Shown here: positions 9,400 to 18,420 of the stretch, in pieces | Layout: the number at the start of each line of letters is the position of its first letter | How positions within the stretch are numbered: position 1 is the stretch's first letter | Assembly: GCF_008329525.1 (NCBI RefSeq) | Contig: NZ_NPKQ01000003.1 | Location: 124,001-188,000, forward strand | Direction of reading: 5' to 3' | Length of the DNA: 64,000 nucleotides | Source: Tardiphaga sp. P9-11 | GTDB lineage: Bacteria; Pseudomonadota; Alphaproteobacteria; Rhizobiales; Xanthobacteraceae | The notes under the pieces: generated by a model | The model's database searches: none | What the model saw: only the letters and a program-made list of their open reading frames with translations | Told to the model about the DNA's origin: nothing | Position numbers and translations under genes: made by a program

Positions 9400-11127
9400 T
9401 CACTGCGGCGCGTTGGCGTCGAGTTCCTGCTTCTTCACCTTGCCAGTGGCAGTCATCGGCAGTGCGTCGATGATGCGAACCTCCGGTACCTTGTAAACGG
9501 CCATCCGTTCGGCACACCACGCCTGCAGCTCAGCAGGCGTAATGGTACCGATCTCTTCCGGCTTGAGCTGGATGAAGGCAACAGGCACTTGTCCCTTGCT
9601 GGCATCGTCGCGACCAACCACACCCGATCCGAGGACCTTTGGATGCTGGCCGAGCAGCGCCTCGATTTCCGGCGGAAATACACTCATGCCCTTGACCTTC
9701 AGCATTTCCTTGCGGCGGCCGAGGAAGTGCAGGAAGCCGTCGGTATCGATGGTACCGATATCGCCAGTGCGCAGCCAGCCATCGATCAACGACTCTGCGG
9801 TCGCTTCCGGCTTATTCCAGTAGCTCTTCAGCAGCGATGGTGTGCGGACACGGATCTCGCCCTCACCGCCCAGCGGCACCAGTTCACCGGTTTCGAAATC
9901 GGTGATCTTGAACTCGGCACCTGGCACCGGAAGGCCAACAAAGATCGGCTGCGACAGCAGATCGAAATCATTATCCTGAAAACCGGCCGTGAGGGTGTTG
10001 GATGTATGGGTCTCGGTCATGCCCCACGACGCTTCGGTCAGGATCGTTCCGGTGAGATCCTTCCAGCGCTTGCGATAGACCGGATTGAGCTTCTTCACGA
10101 AGGATACGACGCGCACCTGGTTAAGTGACGAGAGGTCGAATTCCTTGAAGCGCGGGTGATCCATCAGCTCGACGGCGCCATCCACCGGCATCGCGGTGAC
10201 ATTGACCTTGTAGTGATCGATTGCCGACAGTGCGCCGATCGCATCCCAGCGCGCCAGCAGGACCAGCGTTGCGCCCGTAAACATCGGGAAGATCAGGCCG
10301 AAATTCTCGCCGGCAATCCAGAACTCCGGAAAGAACGACAGAAAAACGCTGTCCTCATTGGCAACGACGGAGATGCCGTGATTGGCGGCGGCCGTATAGA
10401 CCATATCGCGCTGGGTGTGCACGCAACCCTTCGGCATGCCGGTCGTACCACCCGTGTAGTTCAGCGCGGCGATATCATCGAGCCCGGCCGGCGGCAGCGG
10501 CCTTGGCGCCGGCAGCGCAGCCAGCGCCGGCAACAGATCGGTCGCACCGGGGACAGCAATACGCGGCGCGCTGATCGAGTCAGGAACGGGAATGGTCGGC
10601 TTGGCCGGAAGCACATCTGCAAAACTGGTAACGATTACCTCGCGCAGCTTGGATTCACCCCGCACCTGATCGACCACCGGCGCCAGCTGATCCAGCGCCA
10701 CGATGACCTCGGCGTCGGTGTCGTTCAGCTCGTAGGACAATTCAAACGCGCGCGACAACGGACTGACGGGCACGTGAATCGCGCCAAGCTTGAGGATGCC
10801 GAAGAAAACGATATGGAATTGCGGGCAGTTCGGCAGGAACACCGCGACACGGTCGCCCTTGCGGACGCCCTTCTCCATCAGCAACGCCGCGAAGCGATCA
10901 CTCTGCGCGTCGAGTTCGGCATAGGTGGTGACGTGACCATAGAAGATCACCGCGGGTTTTTCAGGATTACGCTTGGCCCAGGCGCGCAAATATTCAGTCA
11001 GCGCCACCTCGCCATGCAGATATTGCGGCTTGTTCGGCGTGCCCTTCGGCCAGGCTTTGGCCCACAGCTCGTGCAGCCTGGCGAGATATTCAGTTTCGGC
11101 TTTAATGTCTTGGACGCTTGCGGCCAT
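9400..11127 (-). CDS. AMP-forming acyl-CoA synthetase (class I adenylate-forming ligase)
   Basis: A 575-residue ligase that would activate a carboxylic acid with ATP and CoA. The P-loop YTGGTTGMPKG lies near residue 225. EASWGMTETHT is the A5 motif, GWLRTGDIGTIDTDGFLHFLGRRKEMLKVKG carries the A7-A8 aspartate and hinge, and the C-terminal A10 lysine is in MTATGKVKKQEL. It starts 28 bp after the permease gene at 11156-12031 and is followed after 72 bp by the carboxylase. This suggests that the imported compound, or a breakdown product, is first turned into a CoA thioester. Chain length and substrate class cannot be read from the motifs. Confidence 0.92.
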   Translation of the reverse strand: MAASVQDIKAETEYLARLHELWAKAWPKGTPNKPQYLHGEVALTEYLRAWAKRNPEKPAVIFYGHVTTYAELDAQSDRFAALLMEKGVRKGDRVAVFLPNCPQFHIVFFGILKLGAIHVPVSPLSRAFELSYELNDTDAEVIVALDQLAPVVDQVRGESKLREVIVTSFADVLPAKPTIPVPDSISAPRIAVPGATDLLPALAALPAPRPLPPAGLDDIAALNYTGGTTGMPKGCVHTQRDMVYTAAANHGISVVANEDSVFLSFFPEFWIAGENFGLIFPMFTGATLVLLARWDAIGALSAIDHYKVNVTAMPVDGAVELMDHPRFKEFDLSSLNQVRVVSFVKKLNPVYRKRWKDLTGTILTEASWGMTETHTSNTLTAGFQDNDFDLLSQPIFVGLPVPGAEFKITDFETGELVPLGGEGEIRVRTPSLLKSYWNKPEATAESLIDGWLRTGDIGTIDTDGFLHFLGRRKEMLKVKGMSVFPPEIEALLGQHPKVLGSGVVGRDDASKGQVPVAFIQLKPEEIGTITPAELQAWCAERMAVYKVPEVRIIDALPMTATGKVKKQELDANAPQ

Positions 11128-11155
11128 TACCGTCTTCCTTGTTCTTATCTCTTGG

Positions 11156-12031
11156 TCAATTGCGTTTCATGGTCGGATCGAGCGCAACGCGCAGCGATTC
11201 ACCCAGCGTATTAAAAGCCAGTGCGGTGAACAGGATCGCGAGGCCGGGCGGATACATCTGCTCCGGCGCGATCTCCATGTTCTGATAGGCCCGCGCCAGC
11301 ATCCCGCCCCAGCTTGGATCCGGCGGCTGGATGCCCAGGCCGAGGAAGCTAAGGCTCGCTTCGGCGAGCAACGCTGCCGCGAGCAGCAGCGTCACCTGCA
11401 CGATCACAGGCTGAATCGCATTCGGCAGCACATGGCGCCAGAGAATGCGTTTGGTGGAGCCACCGAAGCAGCGCGCGGCATCGACATAGAGTTCGTTGCG
11501 CACCACCAGCGTGCGGGCGCGCACCAGTCGCGCGAGCTGCGGCGCGAACACGATGCCGACCGAGATCATGCCATTGGTCAAACCGATGCCGAGCGCGCCG
11601 GTGACAGCGATCGCCAGCACGATGGCCGGGAATGACAGAAAGCTGTCAATGATGCGGCTGATCACGGCATCGACCCAACCGCCGAGATAGCCGGCAAGGA
11701 TGCCGACCGGCACGCCGATCAGAACGGCGATCGTGACCGCAAGGAAACTCGCATAGAGCGACGCCATGCCGCCATAGATCAGGCGGCTGAGCGTATCGCG
11801 ACCAAGATCGTCAGCACCAAGCCAATGCTGAGCCGACATCGTCGCCAGCGCGGCATCGAGATCCTGAGCGGCCGGCGCATACGGCGAGATCCACGGGCCG
11901 AGGACCGAGATCACGAACAGCGCGACGAGGAACGTCAGGCTGAACGCGCCACGTAGATCGCTGACGAACCAGCGCACGAAATTCGAGAAACGTCCCGGCC
12001 GACGCTCGGGCGCCATCACAGCATCGGTCAT
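11156..12031 (-). CDS. Dpp/Opp-type ABC transporter permease (DppC-like)
   Basis: Inner-membrane permease of 291 residues in the DppC/OppC family. It has the N-terminal OppC-like segment, then WLGADDLGRDTLSRLIYGGMASL typical of DppC proteins, and the EAA coupling loop with DAARCFGGSTKRILWRHVLPN and LSFLGLGIQPPDPSWG near the C-terminus. The start ATG overlaps the TGA of the upstream permease gene (ATGA), implying translational coupling. It is the fifth gene of the importer block and the last before the metabolic genes. It would form a heterodimeric channel with the product of 12028-12984. Confidence 0.94.
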   Translation of the reverse strand: MTDAVMAPERRPGRFSNFVRWFVSDLRGAFSLTFLVALFVISVLGPWISPYAPAAQDLDAALATMSAQHWLGADDLGRDTLSRLIYGGMASLYASFLAVTIAVLIGVPVGILAGYLGGWVDAVISRIIDSFLSFPAIVLAIAVTGALGIGLTNGMISVGIVFAPQLARLVRARTLVVRNELYVDAARCFGGSTKRILWRHVLPNAIQPVIVQVTLLLAAALLAEASLSFLGLGIQPPDPSWGGMLARAYQNMEIAPEQMYPPGLAILFTALAFNTLGESLRVALDPTMKRN

Positions 12032-12984
12032 GATGAGATCCTCGGATCGAGGACGCTATAGAGAATGTCCGTGAGCAGATTGAGCGTGACGACAATCAGG
12101 ACCATGGTGAACACCACGCCCTGCACCACCGGGAAATCACGGTTCATCGCGCCGTTGACGATCAGACCGCCCATGCCGGGGATCGCGAATACCGCCTCGA
12201 CCACCACGGTCGCCGCCAGCATGCGGTTCGCGAGCAGGCTGACCACGGTGAGCAAATTGACGCTGACATTCTTCAAACCGTGCCGCCACAGGATCGATGA
12301 CGGCGGCAGGCCCTTGGCATGTAATGTGCGGACCTGCTGCGACGACAGGATCTCGACCAGCGAGGACCGCAGTTGCCGCGCGACTTCGGCAATACCGCCC
12401 GATGCAAGTGCCACGGCTGGCAAAATGGCATGGCTGAGCGAGGCCCAAGGGTCTTTCATCAGCGACACCGCGCCGGTGGCCGGCAACCAGTTCAGCTGCA
12501 GCGAGAAGAACGCCACCAGCAGCATTCCCAGCCAGAAGTTCGGCACGGCGACACCAAGTGAGGCGATAGCCATGACGAAACCGTCGATCCACGAGCCGGG
12601 CTTGGTCGCGGCAGCAATGCCCAGGGGGATGCCGACAAGCATGGCCGTCAACAAAGCGAGCACAACGATCAGCAGCGTATGCGGCAAGCAGCGCTGGATT
12701 GAGGTCAACACCGCTTCATTTGAAATCAGCGAGTTGGAGAGATCGCCATGCGCCGCCTTCCAGAGCCACGAGCCGTATTGCAGGAAGAACGGCTGGTTCA
12801 AGCCGTAAAGTTCGCGAATTTCGGCAATCCGCTGATCAGACGCATTATCGCCGGCAAGCGTCACCGCCACATCGCCCGGCACCAGCTTGAGCAGACCGAA
12901 CACGATGAAGGTCGACAGCACCACCACCGGGATCGACTGCAACAGGCGACGACCGATAATGCGGAGACGTCCGGAATTAGACAT
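12028..12984 (-). CDS. Dpp/Opp-type ABC transporter permease (DppB-like)
   Basis: Permease of 318 residues, usual length for DppB. The N-terminal OppB-like segment includes RLLQSIPVVVLSTFIVFGLL and the GDVAVTLAGDNAS region. The coupling loop is around QVRTLHAKGLPPSSILWRHGLKN, and the VEAVFAIPGMGGL motif follows. It lies between the binding-protein gene (62 bp gap containing a strong hairpin) and the DppC-like gene, which it overlaps by 4 nt. It is part of the minus-strand transport-catabolism run. The substrate is unknown; Dpp-type systems carry di- and oligopeptides, opines, glutathione, nickel chelates and some sugars. Confidence 0.94.
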   Translation of the reverse strand: MSNSGRLRIIGRRLLQSIPVVVLSTFIVFGLLKLVPGDVAVTLAGDNASDQRIAEIRELYGLNQPFFLQYGSWLWKAAHGDLSNSLISNEAVLTSIQRCLPHTLLIVVLALLTAMLVGIPLGIAAATKPGSWIDGFVMAIASLGVAVPNFWLGMLLVAFFSLQLNWLPATGAVSLMKDPWASLSHAILPAVALASGGIAEVARQLRSSLVEILSSQQVRTLHAKGLPPSSILWRHGLKNVSVNLLTVVSLLANRMLAATVVVEAVFAIPGMGGLIVNGAMNRDFPVVQGVVFTMVLIVVTLNLLTDILYSVLDPRISS

Positions 12985-13006
12985 GCGTTCATCACACCAG
13001 TTGAGC

Positions 13007-13027
13007 GCGCCGCGATGATCGCGGCGC
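13007..13027 (-). other. Intercistronic GC-rich hairpin between binding-protein and permease genes
   Basis: Arms GCGCCGCGA and TCGCGGCGC pair perfectly over 9 bp with a TGA loop, about 20 bp after the stop of the binding-protein gene and 23 bp before the DppB-like start. No T-run follows on the minus strand, so it is not a standard terminator. Such hairpins after binding-protein genes (as in malE-malF) can protect the upstream mRNA from exonucleases and raise binding protein over permease. That role is inferred. Confidence 0.55.
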
Positions 13028-13046
13028 CAGTTGTTGTGTCGGAGAG

Positions 13047-14600
13047 TTAGCCGAGCGAAATGTTCTCGAATTTCGGCTTGCCGAGCAGATTGGGCTTGAA
13101 GCCCTTCACCTTGGCTGAGAGCGCATCGAGTTCGAACTGGAACGCGAGCGGTGCCGACAGGGCATTCTCCACCGTGAACTTCTGGATCTTGGCGAACACT
13201 TCGGCGCGCTTGGCGAGGTCTTCGCTGACGCGGCTCTCTTGGATCAGTTTCGAGAGCTCGGGATCTGCAGTACGTCCGGCGTTGTAGTAAGCGCCTTTGT
13301 CGAAGCCGAGCGCATAGGTCATGCTCGGATCCGGACGACCGGTCCAGGCCGATACCAGCAGATCGAACTTCTTCTCGGTAGCGAAGAACTGCGCGCTGAT
13401 TTCCGCGATGGTGCCGCGGGTGAATTTGAGGCGGATGCCAGCTTTGCCAAGCTGATCCTGGATCACTTCGCCACGCCGCACCGAATCCTGGTCGGTGTAG
13501 CCGCCGATGGTCAATTCGAGACCATCCTTGTAGCCGGCCTCGGCGAGCAACTGCTTCGCCTTTTCCGGATTGTTCGGATACATCCCGGCAACATCCTTGT
13601 TGAACGCCCAGTGCGAACTCGGCAGCGTCATGCGTGCCGGCTCGCCCAGCCCATTCAGTGCCGCCTTGACGAAGGCATCGCGATCGAGCGCGAAATTGAT
13701 CGCCTGACGGACTTTGATGTTATCGAGCGGCGAACGGGCATAGTTCAAATATAGCTGAATGCAATACAGGGTTGGCGACGTGACCGTCTCCAGATTCTTG
13801 GCGCGCTCGATCACCGGCTTCAGGCGCGCCGGCAACTGGAATGCCATGTCGTTCTGGCCGGCGACCACCGAGCGCAAAGCCGTGGCGTTTTCCGGGATGA
13901 TGTTGAATTCGATACCGTCCAGATAAGGTCGGCCCGGGCGCCAGTATTGGTCATGGCGCGCCACGACGATGATCTCGTTGTCGTTCCAGCGCACGAACTT
14001 CCATGGACCTGCGCCCACCGGCTTGCGATCGGTCTCATTGCCGAGCGCCTTGATATTGGTCGGCGACACCATCATGCCGGCACGGTCCGACAGAATGGCC
14101 GGCAGCGCGGTATCCGGGTTCTTCAGCTTCAGCGTAACCTGCAGAGGGCCGGTCACCTCGACCGCTTCTACGCTGGAGAGATCAGGCTTCACGTTGGAGC
14201 GCTGGTCGGTGCGGTTGCGTTCGAGATTGAACTTGACGGCCTCGGCATCCATCGGTGTGCCGTCGTGGAATTTGATGCCGGTGGTGATATCGAGCACCAT
14301 GGTCTTCGCGTCCGGGAACGACCACTTCGCCATGCCCGGCTTCGGCTTGAGCGTCTCGTAATCCCATTCGACAAGCGTGTCATACATGGTCCACAGGATG
14401 CTGTGATCGGAGCCCGCGCCGCCGGTGGCCGGATCGAGCGACGACGGATTGGCGGGCGCAGCCACCTTCAGCACGCCGCCCTTCTTGGCGTCCTGCGCCC
14501 AGGCCGGCAGGCCCAGCGCGCCGGTCACGGCGGCGCTGCCCATCAAGGCCAGAATGTCACGACGACGCAGCACGCGCTTGCCCAAATCGATTGTGGTCAT
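13047..14600 (-). CDS. ABC transporter substrate-binding protein, SBP_bac_5 (peptide/opine) family
   Basis: Periplasmic binding protein of 517 residues. A Tat-like leader LRRRDILALMGSAAVTGALG is followed by a cleavage region near PAWAQ. The mature part shows family landmarks: SSLDPATGG, the KFHDGTPMDAEAVKFNLER segment and ARSPLDNIKVRQAINFALDRD. The ATG at 14600 follows a clear GGAGG eight bases upstream; extension to 14915 would run through the ATPase gene. It lies 19 bp after the DppF-like ATPase gene, so the two ATPase genes precede the binding protein, an order less usual than binding protein first. It delivers the unknown ligand to the two permeases. Confidence 0.94.
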   Translation of the reverse strand: MTTIDLGKRVLRRRDILALMGSAAVTGALGLPAWAQDAKKGGVLKVAAPANPSSLDPATGGAGSDHSILWTMYDTLVEWDYETLKPKPGMAKWSFPDAKTMVLDITTGIKFHDGTPMDAEAVKFNLERNRTDQRSNVKPDLSSVEAVEVTGPLQVTLKLKNPDTALPAILSDRAGMMVSPTNIKALGNETDRKPVGAGPWKFVRWNDNEIIVVARHDQYWRPGRPYLDGIEFNIIPENATALRSVVAGQNDMAFQLPARLKPVIERAKNLETVTSPTLYCIQLYLNYARSPLDNIKVRQAINFALDRDAFVKAALNGLGEPARMTLPSSHWAFNKDVAGMYPNNPEKAKQLLAEAGYKDGLELTIGGYTDQDSVRRGEVIQDQLGKAGIRLKFTRGTIAEISAQFFATEKKFDLLVSAWTGRPDPSMTYALGFDKGAYYNAGRTADPELSKLIQESRVSEDLAKRAEVFAKIQKFTVENALSAPLAFQFELDALSAKVKGFKPNLLGKPKFENISLG

Positions 14601-14619
14601 TTGAAATTCCTCCCGGTGA

Positions 14620-15648
14620 TTATGATGCGCGTTGCGCTTTTTGATTGTCTGGTGGTGGTCCGTCCGCCGTGGCGAAATGGCACGCGACGCGGTGTCCCGG
14701 CTTGACGTCACGCCAGGCCGGCACTTCCTCCGTGCAGCGCGGCTGCACCGACGGGCAGCGCGTGCGGAAGCGACAGCCAGACGGCGGCGCCACCGGGCTC
14801 GGGATCTCGCCTTCGAGAATGATGCGGCGATCGACGCGCAGATGCGACGGCAGCGGCACCGGCTCAGCCGACAGCAGCGCACGCGTATAAGGATGCAGCG
14901 GATGTTCGACGACATCCTCGGCCGGGCCGAGCTCCATCAACTTGCCGAGATAGGTGACGGCAATGCGATCCGAGATATGCGAGACCACCGAGATATCGTG
15001 AGTGATGAACACATAGGTCAGGCCGAATTCGCGTTGCAAATCCGCAAAGAGATTGAGTACGTCGCCGCGAATAGAGACGTCGAGTGCCGCCACCACTTCA
15101 TCGCAGACGATGACCTTCGGCCGCAACGTCAGCACGCGCGCGATGTTGACGCGCTGCTTCTGGCCGCCGGATAGTTGGTGCGGATAACGGTCGGCGGCTT
15201 CCGCAGCGAGCCCAACGCGTTCCAGCACCTCGATGCCGCGGCGGCGGCGCGACGCGTTATCACCCTGGCCCATGATCTCCAGCGGCTCGACCACGCTGTC
15301 GATGATGGTCATGCGCGGATTGAGCGCGGCATTCGGATCCTGGAAGATGATCTGATAGTCGCGGCGATGCTTGCGGAACGCGCCGGTTCCGAGTGTCACG
15401 GGATCGGTGCCGTCATGCAGGATCTTGCCATGCGTTGGCGGCAGCAGCGACACCAGCGCGCGGCCGAGCGTGGTCTTGCCGGAACCCGATTCGCCGATGA
15501 TGCCAAAGGTCTCGCCGGCGCGGACTTCGAAATCCATACCATCGATGGCTTTCACCGTGTCGCGGCCGTCGCGCGTCGGAAACAGAATGCGCAAGTCACG
15601 CACAGCGAGAATGCCGCTATCGCTCGTATGGTTCTGCGCGGAAGACAT
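14620..15648 (-). CDS. Dpp/Opp-type ABC transporter ATP-binding protein (DppF-like)
   Basis: Cytoplasmic ATPase of 342 residues. Walker A is GESGSGKTTLGRAL, the signature is LSGGQKQRVNIARVL, and Walker B is VIVCDEVVAALD, with valine where most paralogues have proline after DE. The C-terminal oligopeptide-transporter extension has spaced cysteines (GCRFRTRCPSVQPRC). The start ATG at 15648 shares its A with the TGA of the preceding ATPase gene, so translation is coupled; a longer frame to 15765 lies inside that gene. It would form a heterodimer with the DppD-like partner. Confidence 0.94.
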   Translation of the reverse strand: MSSAQNHTSDSGILAVRDLRILFPTRDGRDTVKAIDGMDFEVRAGETFGIIGESGSGKTTLGRALVSLLPPTHGKILHDGTDPVTLGTGAFRKHRRDYQIIFQDPNAALNPRMTIIDSVVEPLEIMGQGDNASRRRRGIEVLERVGLAAEAADRYPHQLSGGQKQRVNIARVLTLRPKVIVCDEVVAALDVSIRGDVLNLFADLQREFGLTYVFITHDISVVSHISDRIAVTYLGKLMELGPAEDVVEHPLHPYTRALLSAEPVPLPSHLRVDRRIILEGEIPSPVAPPSGCRFRTRCPSVQPRCTEEVPAWRDVKPGHRVACHFATADGPPPDNQKAQRAS

Positions 15649-16706
15649 CAGTTCACCGCTCCCGGCAGCACGAGTTCGGGGGCACGCCAGCAGCGCGCAG
15701 TACGATCGCTTTCGATCTCGATCATCGGCTGGCTCTGCTCGCAGCCCGCCACGGCATGCGTGCAACGTGATCGGAAGCGACAGCCGGCCGGCATCGCACT
15801 TGGCGACGGCACACGACCGGGAATCGAGGCCAACACGCCGCGGCGCTTGCTGAGGCCAGGCAGCGAGCGTAGCAGTCCCGACGTGTAAGGGTGCCGCGGT
15901 CGCGTCAACACATCATCCACCGGCGCGTCCTCGACGACTTCGCCGGCATACATCGTGATCATGCGGGTACAGGTTTCGGCGACGACGCCGAGGTCATGGG
16001 TGATGAAAATCAGCGCGGTCCCGGTACGCTCGCTCAACGAACGCAACAGGTCTGTGATCTGCGCCTGCACCGTGACGTCGAGCGCGGTGGTCGGCTCGTC
16101 GGCGACCAGCAGCTTCGGCTTGCAGATCAACGCCATCGCGATCATCACGCGCTGGCGCATGCCACCGGACAACTGATGCGGATATTCGTCGCAGCGGCGT
16201 TCCGGCGCGGGGATGCCGACCTCACGCAGCGCAGCGATGGCGCGCTCGCGCCCTTCCGGACGGCTGACCGGAAAATGGACGCGATAGGCTTCGCTGATCT
16301 GATCACCAACGGTGAAGACCGGATCGAGCGCGCTCATTGGCTCCTGAAAAATCATCGCGATCTCACGGCCGCGCACTGCGCGCATTCGCCGCGGCGACAG
16401 CGTGGCCAGATTGGTCCCGTTGAACAGGATATCGCCCTGAATGCGTGCCGACTGCGGCGGCAACAGCCGCAGCAGCGACAGACCAGTGACGGTCTTGCCG
16501 CATCCGCTCTCGCCGACCAGACCGACACGCTCGCCCGGCGCGATGGTGAAGTTCACATTGCGGGTAATCGGCAGCGCACCATTTGCAGTCGCAAAGGACA
16601 GCGAGAGATCGCGAACCTCGAGCAACGGCCGCGGGGACCCGCCGACATGAGGTGTCGAAGCGGCTCGTGACGCGGTCGCTGCGAATATGTCGATCGCGTC
16701 CGTCAT
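15648..16706 (-). CDS. Dpp/Opp-type ABC transporter ATP-binding protein (DppD-like)
   Basis: ATPase of 352 residues and first gene of the long minus-strand run. Walker A is [15 protein letters not shown], the signature [15 protein letters not shown], Walker [13 protein letters not shown] with the switch histidine in ITHDLG. The C-terminal cysteine-containing extension ([15 protein letters not shown]) is typical of dipeptide transporter ATPases. It reads away from the GntR gene at 17064, with a 357 bp intergenic region carrying a perfect palindrome. It pairs with the DppF-like gene that it overlaps by one base. Confidence 0.94.
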   Translation of the reverse strand: MTDAIDIFAATASRAASTPHVGGSPRPLLEVRDLSLSFATANGALPITRNVNFTIAPGERVGLVGESGCGKTVTGLSLLRLLPPQSARIQGDILFNGTNLATLSPRRMRAVRGREIAMIFQEPMSALDPVFTVGDQISEAYRVHFPVSRPEGRERAIAALREVGIPAPERRCDEYPHQLSGGMRQRVMIAMALICKPKLLVADEPTTALDVTVQAQITDLLRSLSERTGTALIFITHDLGVVAETCTRMITMYAGEVVEDAPVDDVLTRPRHPYTSGLLRSLPGLSKRRGVLASIPGRVPSPSAMPAGCRFRSRCTHAVAGCEQSQPMIEIESDRTARCWRAPELVLPGAVN

Positions 16707-17063
16707 CGCAACACACCAACCAAAGCGCGGCCAGATGTAATGCGCAGAATGTGCTTCAGCTGCAGGAGCTGCTCATGCGCCGCTTGCGCATAGCGATCGA
16801 GGCCGCAGGAGCGCGGCTGTCGGGGCGTTGTCAGCCGGACATGCGCCGGCGCGAACATGGTCGCCATGTTTTACCTCCCTTGCCATCCCTGTCGTGCAGA
16901 TCTTGCCGATTGCCCCGGGACGTTCCATCGCGCTCCGGCTTGAGCCGGTATGTCGATGCGACGGTCCGCCAATGAAAGGTCACCAGTTGTCAATTGTCAA
17001 CAATTGACTTCTGAGATACCTAGGCCTGTATTGCTCGATATGCGAGCACCGACAGGAGGGGTT
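16707..17063. promoter_or_regulatory. Divergent promoter region of the transport-carboxylase run and its GntR regulator
   Basis: This 357 bp stretch has no convincing gene. Its main signal is the palindrome at 16989-17008, described separately, placed to affect the GntR gene and possibly the divergent DppD-like gene. An AGGAGG ribosome site at 17054-17059 fixes the GntR start. Short open frames here have no recognisable protein features. Confidence 0.6.
16989..17008. promoter_or_regulatory. Candidate GntR operator, perfect inverted repeat
   Basis: Arms GTCAATTGT and ACAATTGAC are exact inverted repeats separated by CA. The centre, TTGT CA ACAA, has the GT-AC core expected of FadR/FCD-type GntR operators. 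It lies 56 bp upstream of the GntR start at 17064 and in the divergent promoter of the importer operon. Autoregulation and control of the operon by this regulator are inferred from position. Confidence 0.65.
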
Positions 17064-17864
17064 ATGGCAGCGACGCTTCGCAAGCCATCCGCTGACAACG
17101 AAAGCGACGTCGAACGGAAGTTTGCGCCGCGCACGCTTCCCGATCAGGTTGCGGAAGAGCTCGGCGCGGAGATCGTATCCGGCCGTCGCAAGGCGGGCGA
17201 GCGATTGGTCGAACTGGATCTGGCGCGCGACTTCGGCGTCAGCCGCGGCCCCATACGTGAGGCAATTCGCATTCTCGAACGTCGGCGTCTCGTCGACGTC
17301 TTTCCACGGCGCGGCGCCTATATCAGGCCGCTATCGCTCAAATCAGTCGCGGACCTGTTCAATGTTCGCACTGCGCTATCCATGTTGGCGGTGCGAACCA
17401 TGGCGACCTCCCCGGTCGAAAGCTTCGTCGACACGCTGGCGCGCCGCTGCGACGAGCTGAAGGCAATGGTCGAGATCAACGATCCCATGGCCTTCGCGCG
17501 CACGACGACGCGGGCCGTCAAGACCATCGCGCGCGGTTCGGGCAACGACCTGCTGGTCGAATTGCTCACCGACCTGGCCAACCAGACTGTATGGGAAACC
17601 ATCTGGAAGACGCCGCTGGACTATCAGACCCGCGACATCCGCCAGCTCAGCGCCGACCTGATGGCATCGACGCTGAAGGCGATCCGGCAGCGCAAGCCGA
17701 ACGCTGCTGTCACACATCTCGGTCAACTTCTGGAAAGTGATCGCGACCGCGCCTTGTCCACCCTATCGCGCATTCGTGGAGAGACGTTGGATCTCAGCGC
17801 GCTGACACCGGGCGACGGGCACGGCATTGTGCCAGCAGACACTACTCCCGCGTCGTCCGTGTGA
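17064..17864 (+). CDS. GntR family transcriptional regulator, FCD subfamily
   Basis: A 266-residue regulator. After a charged N-terminal tail comes the winged helix (LPDQVAEELGAEIVSGRRKAGERL, LARDFGVSRGPIREAIRILERRRLV, then FPRRGAYIRPL), followed by a helical FCD-like effector domain to the end. The ATG at 17064 has AGGAGG four bases from it; an upstream frame to 16950 has no such site and would cover the palindrome. It is divergent from the importer, CoA ligase and carboxylase run and is its most likely regulator. The effector may be the imported acid or a CoA ester, but this is inference. Confidence 0.9.
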   Translation: MAATLRKPSADNESDVERKFAPRTLPDQVAEELGAEIVSGRRKAGERLVELDLARDFGVSRGPIREAIRILERRRLVDVFPRRGAYIRPLSLKSVADLFNVRTALSMLAVRTMATSPVESFVDTLARRCDELKAMVEINDPMAFARTTTRAVKTIARGSGNDLLVELLTDLANQTVWETIWKTPLDYQTRDIRQLSADLMASTLKAIRQRKPNAAVTHLGQLLESDRDRALSTLSRIRGETLDLSALTPGDGHGIVPADTTPASSV

Positions 17865-18420
17865 AGTTCCAATGAACGGCAGACCCAGATGGTCGCCTGA
17901 GGGATTGTGAGTTAGGCAGGATCACCCGTCTAAAGCGAAAAGATGATCGACTGGGAACGCGAGCTTTTGCCTCACGACCCTGCATCGCGTGACTGTTACG
18001 TTTTCCGCAATGTGATTAGCCGAGGCACTGACATCGAAGGCGTTGCTCTGGCTCGCCGCCGAGGCGTTCGTCATTGCTCCGGCAGGTTTTGTCAGGCGTG
18101 AAAAGACTTTTTCCTTTCAAAAACAAGCCCCCAGCTGTTCCTCCATCATCGGGGCGTCGCGATCGGATCCGGAGGGTCCGAGATCCTCAAGACAATCGAG
18201 CATCGCCTTCTCAAGTCGATCCCGCGATGATCGTGGCTTCGGGCGCCGGACCTTACCCGGCATGAGCGGGCCATTGGTGGACCTCGCCCGGCCGTGATCC
18301 TGATCGCCGTAGTTGCGTTGGTCGTCGTCAAACCGGTCTAAACGGGTTCAATTTGACCTGACGCAACGTTAGCCCGAACGATTTGGTGCATTCCATGCGT
18401 GCAATCCGGAGACTGGAAAG
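17865..18420. other. Gene-free stretch upstream of hemN
   Basis: No convincing gene is seen in these 556 bp. Short open frames on both strands lack ribosome sites or family-like composition. One plus-strand frame ends in a hydrophobic run (AVILIAVVALVVV) just before 18341, which could be the tail of a decayed membrane protein. The only well-defined signal is the FixK-type box at 18353-18366. Confidence 0.5.
18353..18366 (+). promoter_or_regulatory. FixK/FNR-type box upstream of hemN
   Basis: The sequence TTGACCTGACGCAA fits the rhizobial FixK2 consensus TTG(A/C)-N6-(T/G)CAA. Its centre is about 61 bp before the hemN ATG, so a class II site at -41.5 would put the transcript start near 18401, giving a leader of about 20 nt. 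FixK and FNR proteins activate hemN under low oxygen in related bacteria. The match is seen in the sequence; the regulator and the start site are inferred. Confidence 0.65.

Noticed and set aside
13047-14915. Extended start for the binding protein of the carboxylase operon
   Set aside because: The extension lies within the ATPase gene and lacks a signal peptide; ATG at 14600 has a GGAGG site and Tat-like leader.
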